64,000 nt of DNA from JAMQPK01 sp963782595 (GCA_963782595.1 CAWAKJ010000007.1:620001-684000); one strand, 5' to 3'. Positions 24,126 through 33,757 are shown, counted from the stretch's first letter. Notes: generated by a model from the letters alone, not told the origin. Made by a program: numbers and translations.

Positions 24126-25685
24126 ATGAGTGAGATCACCATCACCTTCCTCGTGCTGGCCGCTGTCGTGGTGGTATTTATCTGGGACCGGCTGCCGGTG
24201 GCGCTCGTCGCGCTCGGGACCGCGCTGGTGCTGTGGGCCACCGGTGTCCTCAGCCTCAGACAGGCACTGGCTGGCTTTGGCGACTCGACAGTGATCTTCA
24301 TCGCGGCGCTCTTCGTCATCGCCGAAGCGCTCGATGCCACTGGCGTCACGGCCTGGTTCGGGCAGATGCTTCTTGCCGGCGCTGGTGAAAGCCGGACACG
24401 CGTGCTCATCTACATGATGACGCTCGTCGCCCTGGTGACGGCGGCCATCACCGTCAACGCGTCGGTCGCGGCCCTGCTGCCGGTCGTGGTCGTCATGGCC
24501 ATCCGCCTGCGATGGCCTCCGTCGCAACTGCTGATGCCGCTCGCCGTCGCCGCACATGCGGGATCGCTGCTCGCCCTTACCGGAACGCCCGTGAACGTGA
24601 TCATCGCCGACGCCGCCGTCGACGCTGGTGTGACGATTAGCTTCGTCGAGTTTGCCTTGGTGGGCATTCCCCTCGTGATAGGGACCATCGCGATCGTTGT
24701 GTTGTTGGGCGAGCGGCTGTTGCCGAACCGAAGCCCCAAATCGATCTCGCGCGACCTCAGCAATCATGCTGAGACGCTGGCCGAGCACTACGGGATCACG
24801 CACGCACCGGACACGCTCCTCACCCCAACGAAGGGCGTGGCCGAAGTCGTGATTCCGCCGCGATCGGCGTTGATCGGCGAGACCGCCTTCGCCGGGATGA
24901 CAACCGAAAGCGGCGATCTCGTGATGCTGGCGATCCGGCGCAAGGGCGAGGAGCTCACAGGCAAGAACGAGATGGCCGAGGGCGACTCCCTACTCCTGCA
25001 GGGGACGTGGGTTGCGCTCGACCGCCACCTTTCTGGCCCCGAGGTGCTCGTCGTCGATCAGCCAGAGGTTGTCCGCCGACAGGCCGTTGCGTTCGGACTG
25101 GGCGCAAAGAAGGCGATCGGCGCGCTCGTCGGAATGGTCGTTCTACTGATCACCGGAGCCGTCCCTGGAGCGATCGCCGCCATGCTGGCGGCCGGCGCCG
25201 TCATCCTCATGGGCGTGCTCACGATGGAGCAGGCCTACCGCAGCATTGCCTGGACCACGGTCATCCTCGTCGCTGGCATGATGGCCCTCTCGGCAGCGAT
25301 GATCGAAACAGGCGCGGCCGGGGTGGTGGCCGATACGCTCATCCACATCGTCGGCGATCACGGGCCGTATGCGCTGCTCCTCGGGCTGTTCCTGCTCACC
25401 GCGACGCTGGGGCAGCTCATCAGTAACATGGCGACCGCCCTCATCGTGATTCCGATCGCGATGTCTGCTGCCGCAGAGATGGGTGTCTCGCCAAAGCCGA
25501 TCCTGATGTCGGTGGCCGTGACGTCGGCGGCGGCGCTGCTGACGCCAGTGGCGACGCCCGCCAACCTGATGGTCATGGGGCCAGGTGGCTACCGCTTCAC
25601 GGACTATTGGAAGCTCGGACTGCCGCTGCTCGTCCTCTACGGCGTGATTGCGGTCGTGCTTACTCCTTTGATCTGGTCGTTCTGA
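24126..25685 (+). CDS. SLC13/DASS-family permease with TrkA-C domain
   Basis: 519 residues from the ATG at 24126. Eleven or so hydrophobic segments are split into two halves by a soluble TrkA-C/RCK-C region (about residues 235-300; RSALIGETAFAGMTTESGDLVMLAIRRKGE). Each half has the DASS substrate loop: ALTGTPVNVIIADAA in the first and LTPVATPANLMVMGPGGYRFTDYWKLGLP at the end. Members import dicarboxylates, sulfate or other anions. It lies 9 bp after the aspartase remnant, so it may once have paired aspartate/fumarate metabolism with C4-dicarboxylate transport. Confidence 0.83.
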   Translation: MSEITITFLVLAAVVVVFIWDRLPVALVALGTALVLWATGVLSLRQALAGFGDSTVIFIAALFVIAEALDATGVTAWFGQMLLAGAGESRTRVLIYMMTLVALVTAAITVNASVAALLPVVVVMAIRLRWPPSQLLMPLAVAAHAGSLLALTGTPVNVIIADAAVDAGVTISFVEFALVGIPLVIGTIAIVVLLGERLLPNRSPKSISRDLSNHAETLAEHYGITHAPDTLLTPTKGVAEVVIPPRSALIGETAFAGMTTESGDLVMLAIRRKGEELTGKNEMAEGDSLLLQGTWVALDRHLSGPEVLVVDQPEVVRRQAVAFGLGAKKAIGALVGMVVLLITGAVPGAIAAMLAAGAVILMGVLTMEQAYRSIAWTTVILVAGMMALSAAMIETGAAGVVADTLIHIVGDHGPYALLLGLFLLTATLGQLISNMATALIVIPIAMSAAAEMGVSPKPILMSVAVTSAAALLTPVATPANLMVMGPGGYRFTDYWKLGLPLLVLYGVIAVVLTPLIWSF

Positions 25686-25736
25686 CGGACGAGGCTCAAT
25701 CACGCGCATCCGGCATCGCTTATTTTGATCGCTATC

Positions 25737-25962
25737 GTTTGACGCCGAGACGCCGAGACAAGACCACAAAGCAGGAACACGACGACGCGACGAGCTCGAC
25801 GACATGCCGTGCAGCGTGATGGCCTCTGTGGGTGCGGAAGCTGGCCCTGTCGGAGGCATCGACTTCGTGGGCCGCGAACGCGGCCCACGCGCGAAGTCGA
25901 TGTAGATCTCCTTTCCTCTGTGTTAAGGATCAGCGTGCCTTCTCTGCGCCTCTGCGTCGAAC
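25737..25962. repeat. Inverted-repeat element enclosing a family B hairpin
   Basis: The ends are 22-bp imperfect inverted repeats (GTTTGACGCCGAGACGCCGA at 25737 against the complement of 25941-25962, GTTCGACGCAGAGGCGCAGA). Inside at 25856-25903 is a short family B unit (GCATCGACTTCG ends around GTGGGCCGCG-AACG-CGGCCCAC). It fills the gap between the permease and efflux genes. Confidence 0.7.
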
Positions 25963-25983
25963 ATCGTCCGATATGGCTCAGAC

Positions 25984-27504
25984 CTACGGTTGATTGCCCG
26001 GCGGAGGAGTCGGCACACTTGGCAATGTCTCACCGGCCGTCCACTGGGCGTCGTTCAGATTCCATCCGCCGCCCAACGCTTTATAGAGTTGGACGATGAT
26101 GAGTCGCCGGTTGACCTCCGTCTGGGCCAGGGCAAGCCGCGCGGGATAGAGTCGCTGCTGGGCCTCGAGCACTTCGATGTAGCTCGAGAGCCCTTCCAGG
26201 TAGCGCATCCGTGCAAGCCCGACCGCTTGTTCACCTGCTTGCACAGCCTTTATCTGCTCCACGCGGATGGCCTCGAAATTTTCGCGCGAAATGAGCGCGT
26301 CAGAAACATCTCGAAACGCACTCAGTGCCGTCTGCAAATACTGGGCTCTGGCCTCTTCCCAGGAGGCGACCGCTTGCCGTTTCCTCGCCTTGATACCTCC
26401 GGCATGGAAGATGGGGCCTCCGGCCAACAGGCCGAGGCTCCAGGCATTGGTCTCGCTGGAAGAAATCTGGGAGAGCGGCGTGCTCAATTTCCCGAAGAAT
26501 GTGGTGAGGCCAATCGCTGGAAAGAACAGCGACTGCGCGACTCCGATCTGGGCGTTGGCGACGCGCACCGTTTGCGCGGCCGAAAGGACATCGGGCCGGC
26601 GCTCGAGCAGAGCGGAAGGCAATCCCGCAGGGACGTCGAGCGGGATCGTCTCGTCGAGCAGTGCCACTTTCGTTTCGATCGGGCCCGGGTTCTGACCCAT
26701 CAACATTTTGATCTGGTTTTCCTTCAATGCGATGAGCCGTTCGAGCTCTGGTATGGCCGCGGCAGCCGTCGCCAGGTCTGACGCGGCGCGTGAGGTCTGC
26801 AACGCATTGCCGATACCTCCCTGCAGCCGCTCCGTAAAAAGATCGAGGGTTGATGTGAACGATTGTGCCGTCTCTCTGGCGATATCGAGTTGAAGGCGCA
26901 GACCGAGAAGCTCGAAGTAGGCCTGGGAGACATCACTGGTCAAGCTGAGCATGACTCCGCGCCGGGCTTCATCGGTCGCAAGATACTGAGCGCGGGCAGC
27001 CTCGTTCGTTCGGCGGACGCGGCCCCAGAGGTCTACCTCCCAGGCGGCTCTCACCACGCCCAGAAAAAATCCTTGGGCGCCAGGCGCATTAGAGGCCGGA
27101 CTGCTGAGGAATTGATTGTGGCCATAGGTGGTCGCTGAGGAGTAGTCGGCCGTCGGGAAGTACTGAGACCTGGCTTGCGCGGCAAGCTGACGTGCCTGCT
27201 CGACGCGGGCGACGGCGGCCGCCAGGTCGTAGTTGTTCGCGAGAGCCGACTTGACGAGCTCCTTCAGTGTTTCATCCTTGAAGAGCTCCCACCAGGGTAA
27301 GTCGGCAAGAGAAGTTTGATCCGTGCCGGAGGAGCCACGATTGACCGTCGGCGTGTCGATGTTCGGCCGTCTGTAGTTCGGTCCGAGCATGCAACCCGAC
27401 AGAAGCATAGACAGAAGGACGACAAGTGCGAGCGCTCCCTTGATCCCAGAAGGCAGTTGGGTTGACGTGGCTGCAACGCGAATCCGAAGTTTCCGCCTTC
27501 GCAA
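25984..27504 (-). CDS. RND efflux outer-membrane lipoprotein (OprM/NodT family)
   Basis: The body is a standard NodT protein: lipobox LLSGC, then MLGPNYRRPNIDTP, WWELFKDETLKELVKSAL, two long alpha-helical barrel repeats, and ALLERRPDVLSAAQTVRVAN. It forms the trimeric channel for the pump encoded just upstream. The start is abnormal. Upstream of the hydrophobic signal segment (SGIKGALALVVLLSML) the frame runs straight into the repeat element at 27455-27705 and stays open to 27897. No ATG or GTG lies between the element edge and the lipobox. A TTG at 27504 inside the element would give a basic head (RRRKLRIR) and is my best guess. Expression may be impaired. Confidence 0.8.
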   Translation of the reverse strand: MRRRKLRIRVAATSTQLPSGIKGALALVVLLSMLLSGCMLGPNYRRPNIDTPTVNRGSSGTDQTSLADLPWWELFKDETLKELVKSALANNYDLAAAVARVEQARQLAAQARSQYFPTADYSSATTYGHNQFLSSPASNAPGAQGFFLGVVRAAWEVDLWGRVRRTNEAARAQYLATDEARRGVMLSLTSDVSQAYFELLGLRLQLDIARETAQSFTSTLDLFTERLQGGIGNALQTSRAASDLATAAAAIPELERLIALKENQIKMLMGQNPGPIETKVALLDETIPLDVPAGLPSALLERRPDVLSAAQTVRVANAQIGVAQSLFFPAIGLTTFFGKLSTPLSQISSSETNAWSLGLLAGGPIFHAGGIKARKRQAVASWEEARAQYLQTALSAFRDVSDALISRENFEAIRVEQIKAVQAGEQAVGLARMRYLEGLSSYIEVLEAQQRLYPARLALAQTEVNRRLIIVQLYKALGGGWNLNDAQWTAGETLPSVPTPPPGNQP

Positions 27505-27705
27505 CGCTACGGCGGACGCGCCGAAGCCTGGGCGGAGGCGGGCCGGGGCCGGACGCGCGCTGCGATGTCGGTGAGGACCGCGTGACGCGAGGACACACAC
27601 TTCGCTCTTCGGCCTCGCTCGGGGCCCACAGACTTCTCGCGCGGTCAGGCGTGTCCCGTCGGCCGCCTGCACACGGCTTCGCGCCGCAGCCACATCAACC
27701 CAACT
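27455..27705. repeat. Terminal-inverted-repeat element, copy 2 (251 bp)
   Basis: The ends AGTTGGGTTGACGTGGCTGC and the complement of 27675-27705 (AGTTGGGTTGATGTGGCTGC) form a 31-bp near-perfect inverted repeat, with GGC just outside on both sides. Read in reverse, the interior aligns with copy 1 (20575-20775), for example GTGTGCAGGCGGCCGAC and CGCCTGACCGCGCGAGAAG, with an extra 50 bp. It sits at the 5' end of the oprM-like gene. Confidence 0.8.
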
Positions 27706-27726
27706 GCCTCCCGGCTCGATCACCAG

Positions 27727-27883
27727 CGGCACTTGGGTTGACGGCGCAGCCAGCCGCGCGCGGGTGGCCCCGATCGTTTCCGTTCGGCCGCAGGCGCCTC
27801 TCACGTACACGTGCAGTTGGCGCCGAGCACGAACGGAAACGATCGGGGACAGGACCCGCCGCGCTGCGTCAACGCAAGTGCCG
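27727..27883. repeat. Second inverted-repeat element with nested 19-bp palindrome
   Basis: The outer 17-bp ends (CGGCACTTGGGTTGACG at 27727-27743; complement at 27867-27883 with one mismatch) enclose a perfect inner 19-bp inverted repeat (27768-27786 and 27830-27848, CCCCGATCGTTTCCGTTCG). It fills the space between copy 2 and the pump gene stop codon. Confidence 0.8.
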
Positions 27884-27889
27884 TTCGGA

Positions 27890-30800
27890 TTAGGCATGTT
27901 GCGCCTCGGCAGCCTCCTCGTCGATGCCGAAGAAGATCGCGTACAGCACTGGCGTCACGATCAGGCACAGGAGGACGGCGAACATCAAACCGAACATGAG
28001 GCCCGCCGCCATCGATCCGAAGAACGGGTCCGCCAAGAGCGGTATCATGCCCAGGACAGTCGTGATCACAACCAGGCACACCGGCCGCATCTTGGAGGTG
28101 CTTCCATCGATGATGGCTTGGTAGGGATGCTTTCCCTTGTCGATCTCCGCGCGGGTCTTGCTCAGCACAACGATCTGCATCTTGATGAGCTCGCCTCCCA
28201 GGCTGAGAATGCCGAGCAGGGCCATGAACGTGAACGGCAGGCCGGTCAACAGCAGCCCTGCCGTCACGCCGACGATGGCGAGGGGCATGATCAGCCACAT
28301 CAGGAGCGTGATGCGGAATGAATTGAACAGGCAGACGCAAATGAACAACATGAGCGCCAGGACGTAGGGCAGTGGTCTGGCCAGAGAGGCGCGGGCGCGG
28401 CTGGCGTCCTCGAACTCGCCGCCCCATTCCAGCGAGTAGCCGGGCGGCAGCTCGATCTGCTCGATCTTCGCTCGCACGCGCTGGAACAGCTCGCTCGGCA
28501 GACCGGTCCGCGGATCGGCATGGACGGTGATCGTTGGGATGCGATTGCGGCGCATGACGATCGGGTCTTCCCACACGACTTCGGCGCCAGAGACCACCTG
28601 ACTCATGGGGATCATCCGCTCACCGGCCGGGCTCCAGATCTGCAAGCTGTTAAGGACACTGACGTCCTTGCGTTCGGCCAGAGGCGGACGGGCGAGAATC
28701 GGCAAGAGTCGTGTTTCCCGCGGGAAGACGCCCGTGGTGGCGCTGGACGGCTCGCGGTAGAAGCCGACCACACGTCCTTCGAAGCTGGTCTGTAGAGCCT
28801 GAGCCACCTCGACGCGTGTGATGCCGTTGCGCCGCGCCTGGAGGTCGAGCAAGTCCGGGCGAATCACCTTCATCGGCTCGCGCCAGTCATTTCGCACCAA
28901 CACGGCCCCGCCGTCATCCTCGAGCACTCTCCTCGCCCGATCGCCCAGCTCGCGCAGTTGCGCGGGGTCGGGGCCTTGAAACCGCGCCTGAATGCGCCCG
29001 CCCTGGCCGGGACCCAGGAGAAACTTCTTGGCCACGGCGTTTGCGTTCGGGTGCCGTTGGTCCAGATGCCGCTGGACGTCGTCAATCAGCCCCTCGATTT
29101 TTCGCCAGTCATCGACGTCGACCAGCAGCTGCACGAAGGCCGGGTTCTCCCGTTCCGGACTGTAGACAAGGAGAAAGCGCAGTCCGCCGCCGCCGATGAA
29201 CGACGTGACATGAGTGACACCAGGCAGGGTCTGAACGTAGCGCTGGACGTCGGCCGCGAAGTTTTCGGTCTCGCGGATGTGCGTGCCGGCCGGCAGAAAC
29301 ACATCCACCATGAACTGCGGGCGGTCCGGACTCGGAAAGAAGCTCTGCCTGACCCTCGTAAAGCCGAAGAGTGCCGCAATCAGTGCCACGACACACACCA
29401 TCACCGTCACCCAGCGGAAGTGGAGCGCCTGTACCAGGAAACGGCGGTAGATGCGGAAGACAGATCCCGAGTAGGGATCGGCGCTCTCTGTGTCGTTGTG
29501 CTGCGCGAGTGGTTTGAAGAACATGAAACTCAAGAGCGGCGTGATCGTCACCGAAGAAATCCAGCTCAGGCTTAGTGAAATCAGGATGACCCAGAAAAGC
29601 GAGTTGGCGACTTCGCCGCTGGCGTCCTCGGACAAGCCAATCGCGGCGAAGGCGAGTATCCCGATGGCCGTGGCGCCGAAGAGCGGCCACTGGTTTTGCG
29701 CGACGGCCTCGCGCACCACGTCGAGTTTGTTCTCGCCGCGTTCGATGCCGACCTTGCAGCTTTCGACGACAATGATGGCGTTGTCTGTGAGCATGCACAG
29801 CGCGATGATGAGCGCGCCGAGCGACACCCGCTCCATCAAGAGGTCGCCCTTCAGATACATGACGAGAAATGTCGCCATGATCGTAATGAAGAGCACCGAG
29901 CCAACGATCAGTCCGGTTCTAAGGCCCATCGCGAGGACGAGCACCACAAAGACAATGGTCACCGCCTTCGCCAGGTTGAACATGAACGCGCTGACGGCCG
30001 AGCTGACCGCTGTGGGCTGGAAGTTGATCTCGCCGAGCTCGACGCCCACCGGCTGGTACTGCTCCAACTGTTCGAGCTTGCGCCGTACGCCGTCGCCCAT
30101 GGTTACGACGTTTCCGCCTTCTATCGTGGAGATGCCCAGGCCGATTGCCGGCTTGCCGTCGTATCGGAGCAAACGGCGTGGCGGGTCCTGGTCGCCGCGT
30201 TCAAGCGTTGCGACATCCTTGAGGAAGAGTTGGCGGCCGCTCCGATCCGATCCGATGACCAGCCCGAGCATGTCTTCGGCCGAGTGGAAGCCGCCTTTTG
30301 GATCGATCGGGATGTGTTCGTCGCTGACGCGTACGCGCCCGCCGTCGGCGGCGATATTTCTATCCTGAAGCTTGGCGTAGATTTGCTCTTCGTTGATGCC
30401 GAGCTGCGACAGCCGCTGCCGCGAGATTTCGAGAAAGACCACTTCCTGCTGTGCGGCGAAGAGCTCGACTTTCTTGACGTCCTGAACCAGCAACAGCTCG
30501 CGGCGCAGGAACTCGGCGTAACGGCGCAGTTCAGCGGCCGAGTACCCGTCACCGCTGATCGCCAGGAAGATGCCGTAGACGTCGCCGAAATCGTCGATGA
30601 CCATCGACCGCCCTCGCACTGAGGGTGGCAGCTGCGATTGGACGTCGTTGATCTTGCGACGGAGCTCGTCCCAGACCTGGGGGATCCTGTCCTTGTGGTA
30701 TTGCTCCATGACACGGGCGGTGACGATGGACATTCCCCGCGAGGATTCAGACTCGACGCGGTCGAGTTGGCCAAGCTGCTGGGTGGCGCGTTCGATCGGG

Positions 30801-30994
30801 TTGGTCACTTCCTTGGCGACTTCTTCGGCGCTGGCGCCCGGGTATGGAGTGATGATGAGCGCGTCCTTGATCGTAAATTCCGGATCCTCGAGGCGTCCGA
30901 GGTTCTGGTAGGCCACGAAGCCGCCTGCCAGAACGACCAGCATGGCCGCGAACACAATTCGATTCTTGACGACGGACAGTTCGGCCAGGTTCAT
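27890..30994 (-). CDS. RND efflux pump inner-membrane permease (HAE1/AcrB superfamily)
   Basis: 1034 residues with the normal RND plan: TM1 near the start (VVKNRIVFAAMLVVLAGGF), the first porter domain (YPGASAEEVAKEVTNPIE), TM2-6 around 345-480, TM7 near 545, the second porter domain, and TM8-12. In TM4 the proton-relay pair is Asp-Asn (CMLTDNAIIVVES) rather than the Asp-Asp of AcrB, as in many environmental HAE1 pumps. GELIKMQIVVLSKTRAEIDKG follows TM10. Substrates cannot be predicted. The gene overlaps the adaptor gene by 4 bp (ATGA). Confidence 0.92.
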   Translation of the reverse strand: MNLAELSVVKNRIVFAAMLVVLAGGFVAYQNLGRLEDPEFTIKDALIITPYPGASAEEVAKEVTNPIERATQQLGQLDRVESESSRGMSIVTARVMEQYHKDRIPQVWDELRRKINDVQSQLPPSVRGRSMVIDDFGDVYGIFLAISGDGYSAAELRRYAEFLRRELLLVQDVKKVELFAAQQEVVFLEISRQRLSQLGINEEQIYAKLQDRNIAADGGRVRVSDEHIPIDPKGGFHSAEDMLGLVIGSDRSGRQLFLKDVATLERGDQDPPRRLLRYDGKPAIGLGISTIEGGNVVTMGDGVRRKLEQLEQYQPVGVELGEINFQPTAVSSAVSAFMFNLAKAVTIVFVVLVLAMGLRTGLIVGSVLFITIMATFLVMYLKGDLLMERVSLGALIIALCMLTDNAIIVVESCKVGIERGENKLDVVREAVAQNQWPLFGATAIGILAFAAIGLSEDASGEVANSLFWVILISLSLSWISSVTITPLLSFMFFKPLAQHNDTESADPYSGSVFRIYRRFLVQALHFRWVTVMVCVVALIAALFGFTRVRQSFFPSPDRPQFMVDVFLPAGTHIRETENFAADVQRYVQTLPGVTHVTSFIGGGGLRFLLVYSPERENPAFVQLLVDVDDWRKIEGLIDDVQRHLDQRHPNANAVAKKFLLGPGQGGRIQARFQGPDPAQLRELGDRARRVLEDDGGAVLVRNDWREPMKVIRPDLLDLQARRNGITRVEVAQALQTSFEGRVVGFYREPSSATTGVFPRETRLLPILARPPLAERKDVSVLNSLQIWSPAGERMIPMSQVVSGAEVVWEDPIVMRRNRIPTITVHADPRTGLPSELFQRVRAKIEQIELPPGYSLEWGGEFEDASRARASLARPLPYVLALMLFICVCLFNSFRITLLMWLIMPLAIVGVTAGLLLTGLPFTFMALLGILSLGGELIKMQIVVLSKTRAEIDKGKHPYQAIIDGSTSKMRPVCLVVITTVLGMIPLLADPFFGSMAAGLMFGLMFAVLLCLIVTPVLYAIFFGIDEEAAEAQHA

Positions 30995-32286
30995 GGCTGC
31001 GCATCTCCGAGTGCGCCGTCCAGATCGCGAACCTTCATCCCCTGGCGCAGATGCGTCACTCCAGCCACCGCGATCCGGTCGCCCGGGTGCAGTCCTTTAA
31101 CGACTTCGATCTGGCCGCCCGTCGCCGCGCCGATCTTCACCGGGCGGAGACTGACAGACTGATCCGCTCCAATGATCCATGTCACTTGCTCTCCGGTGTC
31201 GAGTTTCGTAATGGCCGAGACCGGCACAAAGAGACGGTTGTCTGAAATGCCGGCCTTCTTGTAGGCGACGGTGACGTTGGCCGTCATGCCAGGAAGCGGT
31301 GTGACGCCGCTAGGGACTTTCATGGCGAACCGGACCTGGAATGTCTGTGTCCTCGGGTCCGCGACTTGCGTGGCCTCCTTAAGGGTCACCGGAAATTTTC
31401 GCCCGGGCGCCACGCTAAGCTCCGCGAACATCTTCGCGATATTGGCCGGGCGCATCGGAGTGGCCATGAACGTCTCCGGCACGTCCACCACGATGTCGAT
31501 GTCGTCACCGTTCTGGAACTTCACCACCGCACTGCCGGCCATGATGGTCTGTTCCTCGTCGACGAGGCGTTGGGCGATCACGCCGTCGTACGGAGCGCGC
31601 AGTGTGCTGTCTCTTAACTGAAGGTTCGCTTCCGCCGCTCGGCCTTCGAGACCGCGAACGACGGCTGCCTGGCCCTCGATGTCCTCCTTGCGGCCAATGG
31701 TGCCTTTTTCGACCAGCTGTCGCGCGGCCTTCTGCTCTTCCTGGGCAACGTTGTGGGCGGTCTCAACAAGCTCGTACTCTGAGCGCGAGACCGCGCTCAA
31801 CTTCACAAGTCGCGCGTAGCGCTCGAGCTCTGTCTGGGCATTCGCGAGCTTGGCGTCTGCGGCACGTAGTTGCGATTCGCGGCGCAGTTGTTCTTCGGAC
31901 CGTTCCCCGGATCGGAGTGCGTCGAGGACCGATCGAGCCTGGTCGAGTTGACCTTTCGCGGTCTTGAGCCTGGCTTGGAATTCGTCCTGCCTGAGCTGGG
32001 CGATCATCGTACCTTTGGAGACTCTGTCTCCCTCCTTGCCAGCGAACTTGACGAGCAAACCGGGCACCTGGAATGCCAGATCGACGCTTTTCGATGCTTC
32101 GACCTTTCCAGGAAAGGACCGTACGTCAGGTTTGCCAAGCGGCGCGATGACCAGTGTCTTGACTGGACGAGGTTGTTCGGAATCGGCCGACGGCTGCTCC
32201 GCACATCCAGCGGCGAGACAGACTGTCGATAGCGCGACCCGCAAGACCAGCAGCGCCGGCCTACGACACATATACATGCGCAGCAT
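30991..32286 (-). CDS. RND efflux periplasmic adaptor (membrane fusion protein)
   Basis: 431 residues. The N terminus has a lipobox-like LAAGC after a hydrophobic stretch, so it is probably a lipoprotein anchored to the inner membrane. Next come the barrel-sandwich halves (VEASKSVDLAFQVPGLLVKF and STLRAPYDGVIAQRLVDEEQ), a long alpha-helical hairpin between about 105 and 215 (QLDQARSVLDALRSGERSEE), and the beta-barrel and membrane-proximal domains (LPGMTANVTVAYKK). First gene of the adaptor-permease-channel operon. A local regulator gene is not present. Confidence 0.9.
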   Translation of the reverse strand: MLRMYMCRRPALLVLRVALSTVCLAAGCAEQPSADSEQPRPVKTLVIAPLGKPDVRSFPGKVEASKSVDLAFQVPGLLVKFAGKEGDRVSKGTMIAQLRQDEFQARLKTAKGQLDQARSVLDALRSGERSEEQLRRESQLRAADAKLANAQTELERYARLVKLSAVSRSEYELVETAHNVAQEEQKAARQLVEKGTIGRKEDIEGQAAVVRGLEGRAAEANLQLRDSTLRAPYDGVIAQRLVDEEQTIMAGSAVVKFQNGDDIDIVVDVPETFMATPMRPANIAKMFAELSVAPGRKFPVTLKEATQVADPRTQTFQVRFAMKVPSGVTPLPGMTANVTVAYKKAGISDNRLFVPVSAITKLDTGEQVTWIIGADQSVSLRPVKIGAATGGQIEVVKGLHPGDRIAVAGVTHLRQGMKVRDLDGALGDAQP

Positions 32287-32353
32287 CTACCTTTCGGCAC
32301 GAGTGGGAGCAACCGATGTGCCACGGTCGCTTTGATCGAATTCCATCGGAGGC

Positions 32354-32384
32354 GTAGGGCGGGTCTTGAACTGCAAAACCCGCC
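32354..32384. repeat. Family C palindrome, degenerate
   Basis: GTAGGGCGGGTCTTG (32354-32368), a 5-nt loop and CAAAACCCGCC form a stem with one mismatch in the gap between the divergent adaptor and porin genes. Confidence 0.8.
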
Positions 32385-32428
32385 CCGGCATGCCTCTTGT
32401 AGCTCGCTGACCTCCGGAGGTTTCGAAC

Positions 32429-33757
32429 ATGAGGACGCTAGCGTTCTTCGCACTCGTGATTGGCTGCGCCTCATTTGCGATCACAGTTGACGCGCAAGAG
32501 CCACCCTCTGCGCCGCAGACGACACTGGAAAAGCTGGCGAACGATCAGCTCCGCCGGATCGAGGCTCTCGAGGCGCGGCTCGCACAGCTTCAGCAGGAAG
32601 TGAGCGCGCTTCGCGCGCAGCAACCCGTCGCGGCGTTGCAGCCACCCCTCGTCCCTGTCGATCCTGACCGTCGACTGGAGGAGCCATTCGAACACGCGTA
32701 CGACGGCGGCCCGCCACCGAACCAGGATCCTGAGAACCCCAATGCCGACCTCCCGTCGGCGCTGGTGATGGATCACTACGGGAGCCTCCGCGTGCTGACA
32801 GCCACCGACACCGACGGGCACTCAGAAGTGCGCAACAACTCTTCGCGTCTCGGGATCCGCGGAGAGAAGGCGCTGTTCGGCAGGCTCACGGCATTCGGGC
32901 GGTACGAGTTGGGAATGAACCTGGTCGCCAACGATCGAACGATCCTGCTTACCGGCGGAGATCCCGGGACGCCGATCGGCCAGGGCAGTCAGGCCGTCTT
33001 CACACGACTTGGGTTTGTCGGCATCGGAACTCCCATCGGCAACTTCTCATGGGGCAAGCAGTGGTCTCCGTACTACGACGTGGCCGAGTTCGCCGACCAG
33101 CTGGCCGTCTTCAGTGGCCTGGCGTCCGGTGCGTTTGGCGCCGGGACCGACGGAGGCCTCGCCGGCACCGGCCGCTCGGAACGCGCCGTCATCTATCGTG
33201 AAGCGTGGGGTCCGGTTGCGTTGGGTCTCCAGATTCAGAATCGATCGCTGACGCTCAACGACAGCTCGTGGGCCGATACGTTTGGCGGATCGCTCCTCGT
33301 CGGAAAGCAGAACGGGTTCGCCGTCGGCGCGGCATACAACGAAGTGCGTGACGGCGTTGAGCTACCGACACCAAACGAGACGCAGCTTGGCGACAAGGCG
33401 ACGATCTACGGCGTCAGATTTCGGAGCGCTCGATTCTATGCCGGTGCTATCTACTCGGTCCTCAAGCAGCATGAGGTGGACGATCTCGGCCGCCGCTTCG
33501 ATGGCAACGGATTCGAACTGGCGCTGCGGCAACACTTCTCCGAGCGATTGTGGATCGAAGGCGCATACAACGACCTGAGTCCCGACTCGGACCATCCCGG
33601 TGACTTTCGTATCCGTTTCGGCGCTGTCAACCTCGTCTACGACTTCAGTGTCGCAAGCCGCCTGTTCGGTGGCTTCAAGCTCGAGAACAGCCTGAGATCC
33701 GACCGCACCGACTTCCAGACGAGCACATTTGCCGCCGGACTCAACTACACGTTCTGA
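32429..33757 (+). CDS. Outer-membrane porin (general trimeric type)
   Basis: 442 residues. A signal peptide (MRTLAFFALVIGCASFAITV, cleavage after DA) is followed by a predicted coiled coil (LEKLANDQLRRIEALEARLA), a Pro-rich linker, and a beta-barrel of alternating strands from about residue 110 (SRLGIRGEKALFGRLTAFGRYE) to the C-terminal phenylalanine (FAAGLNYTF), the outer-membrane assembly signal. NFSWGKQWSPYYDV resembles the constriction-loop region of proteobacterial porins. The coiled coil may anchor the barrel to the cell wall. Substrate unknown. Confidence 0.82.
   Translation: MRTLAFFALVIGCASFAITVDAQEPPSAPQTTLEKLANDQLRRIEALEARLAQLQQEVSALRAQQPVAALQPPLVPVDPDRRLEEPFEHAYDGGPPPNQDPENPNADLPSALVMDHYGSLRVLTATDTDGHSEVRNNSSRLGIRGEKALFGRLTAFGRYELGMNLVANDRTILLTGGDPGTPIGQGSQAVFTRLGFVGIGTPIGNFSWGKQWSPYYDVAEFADQLAVFSGLASGAFGAGTDGGLAGTGRSERAVIYREAWGPVALGLQIQNRSLTLNDSSWADTFGGSLLVGKQNGFAVGAAYNEVRDGVELPTPNETQLGDKATIYGVRFRSARFYAGAIYSVLKQHEVDDLGRRFDGNGFELALRQHFSERLWIEGAYNDLSPDSDHPGDFRIRFGAVNLVYDFSVASRLFGGFKLENSLRSDRTDFQTSTFAAGLNYTF

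Noticed and set aside
27507..27897. N-terminal extension of the efflux channel protein up to 27897
   Set aside because: Made of inverted-repeat elements; the translated text has no protein character and would bury the lipoprotein signal.
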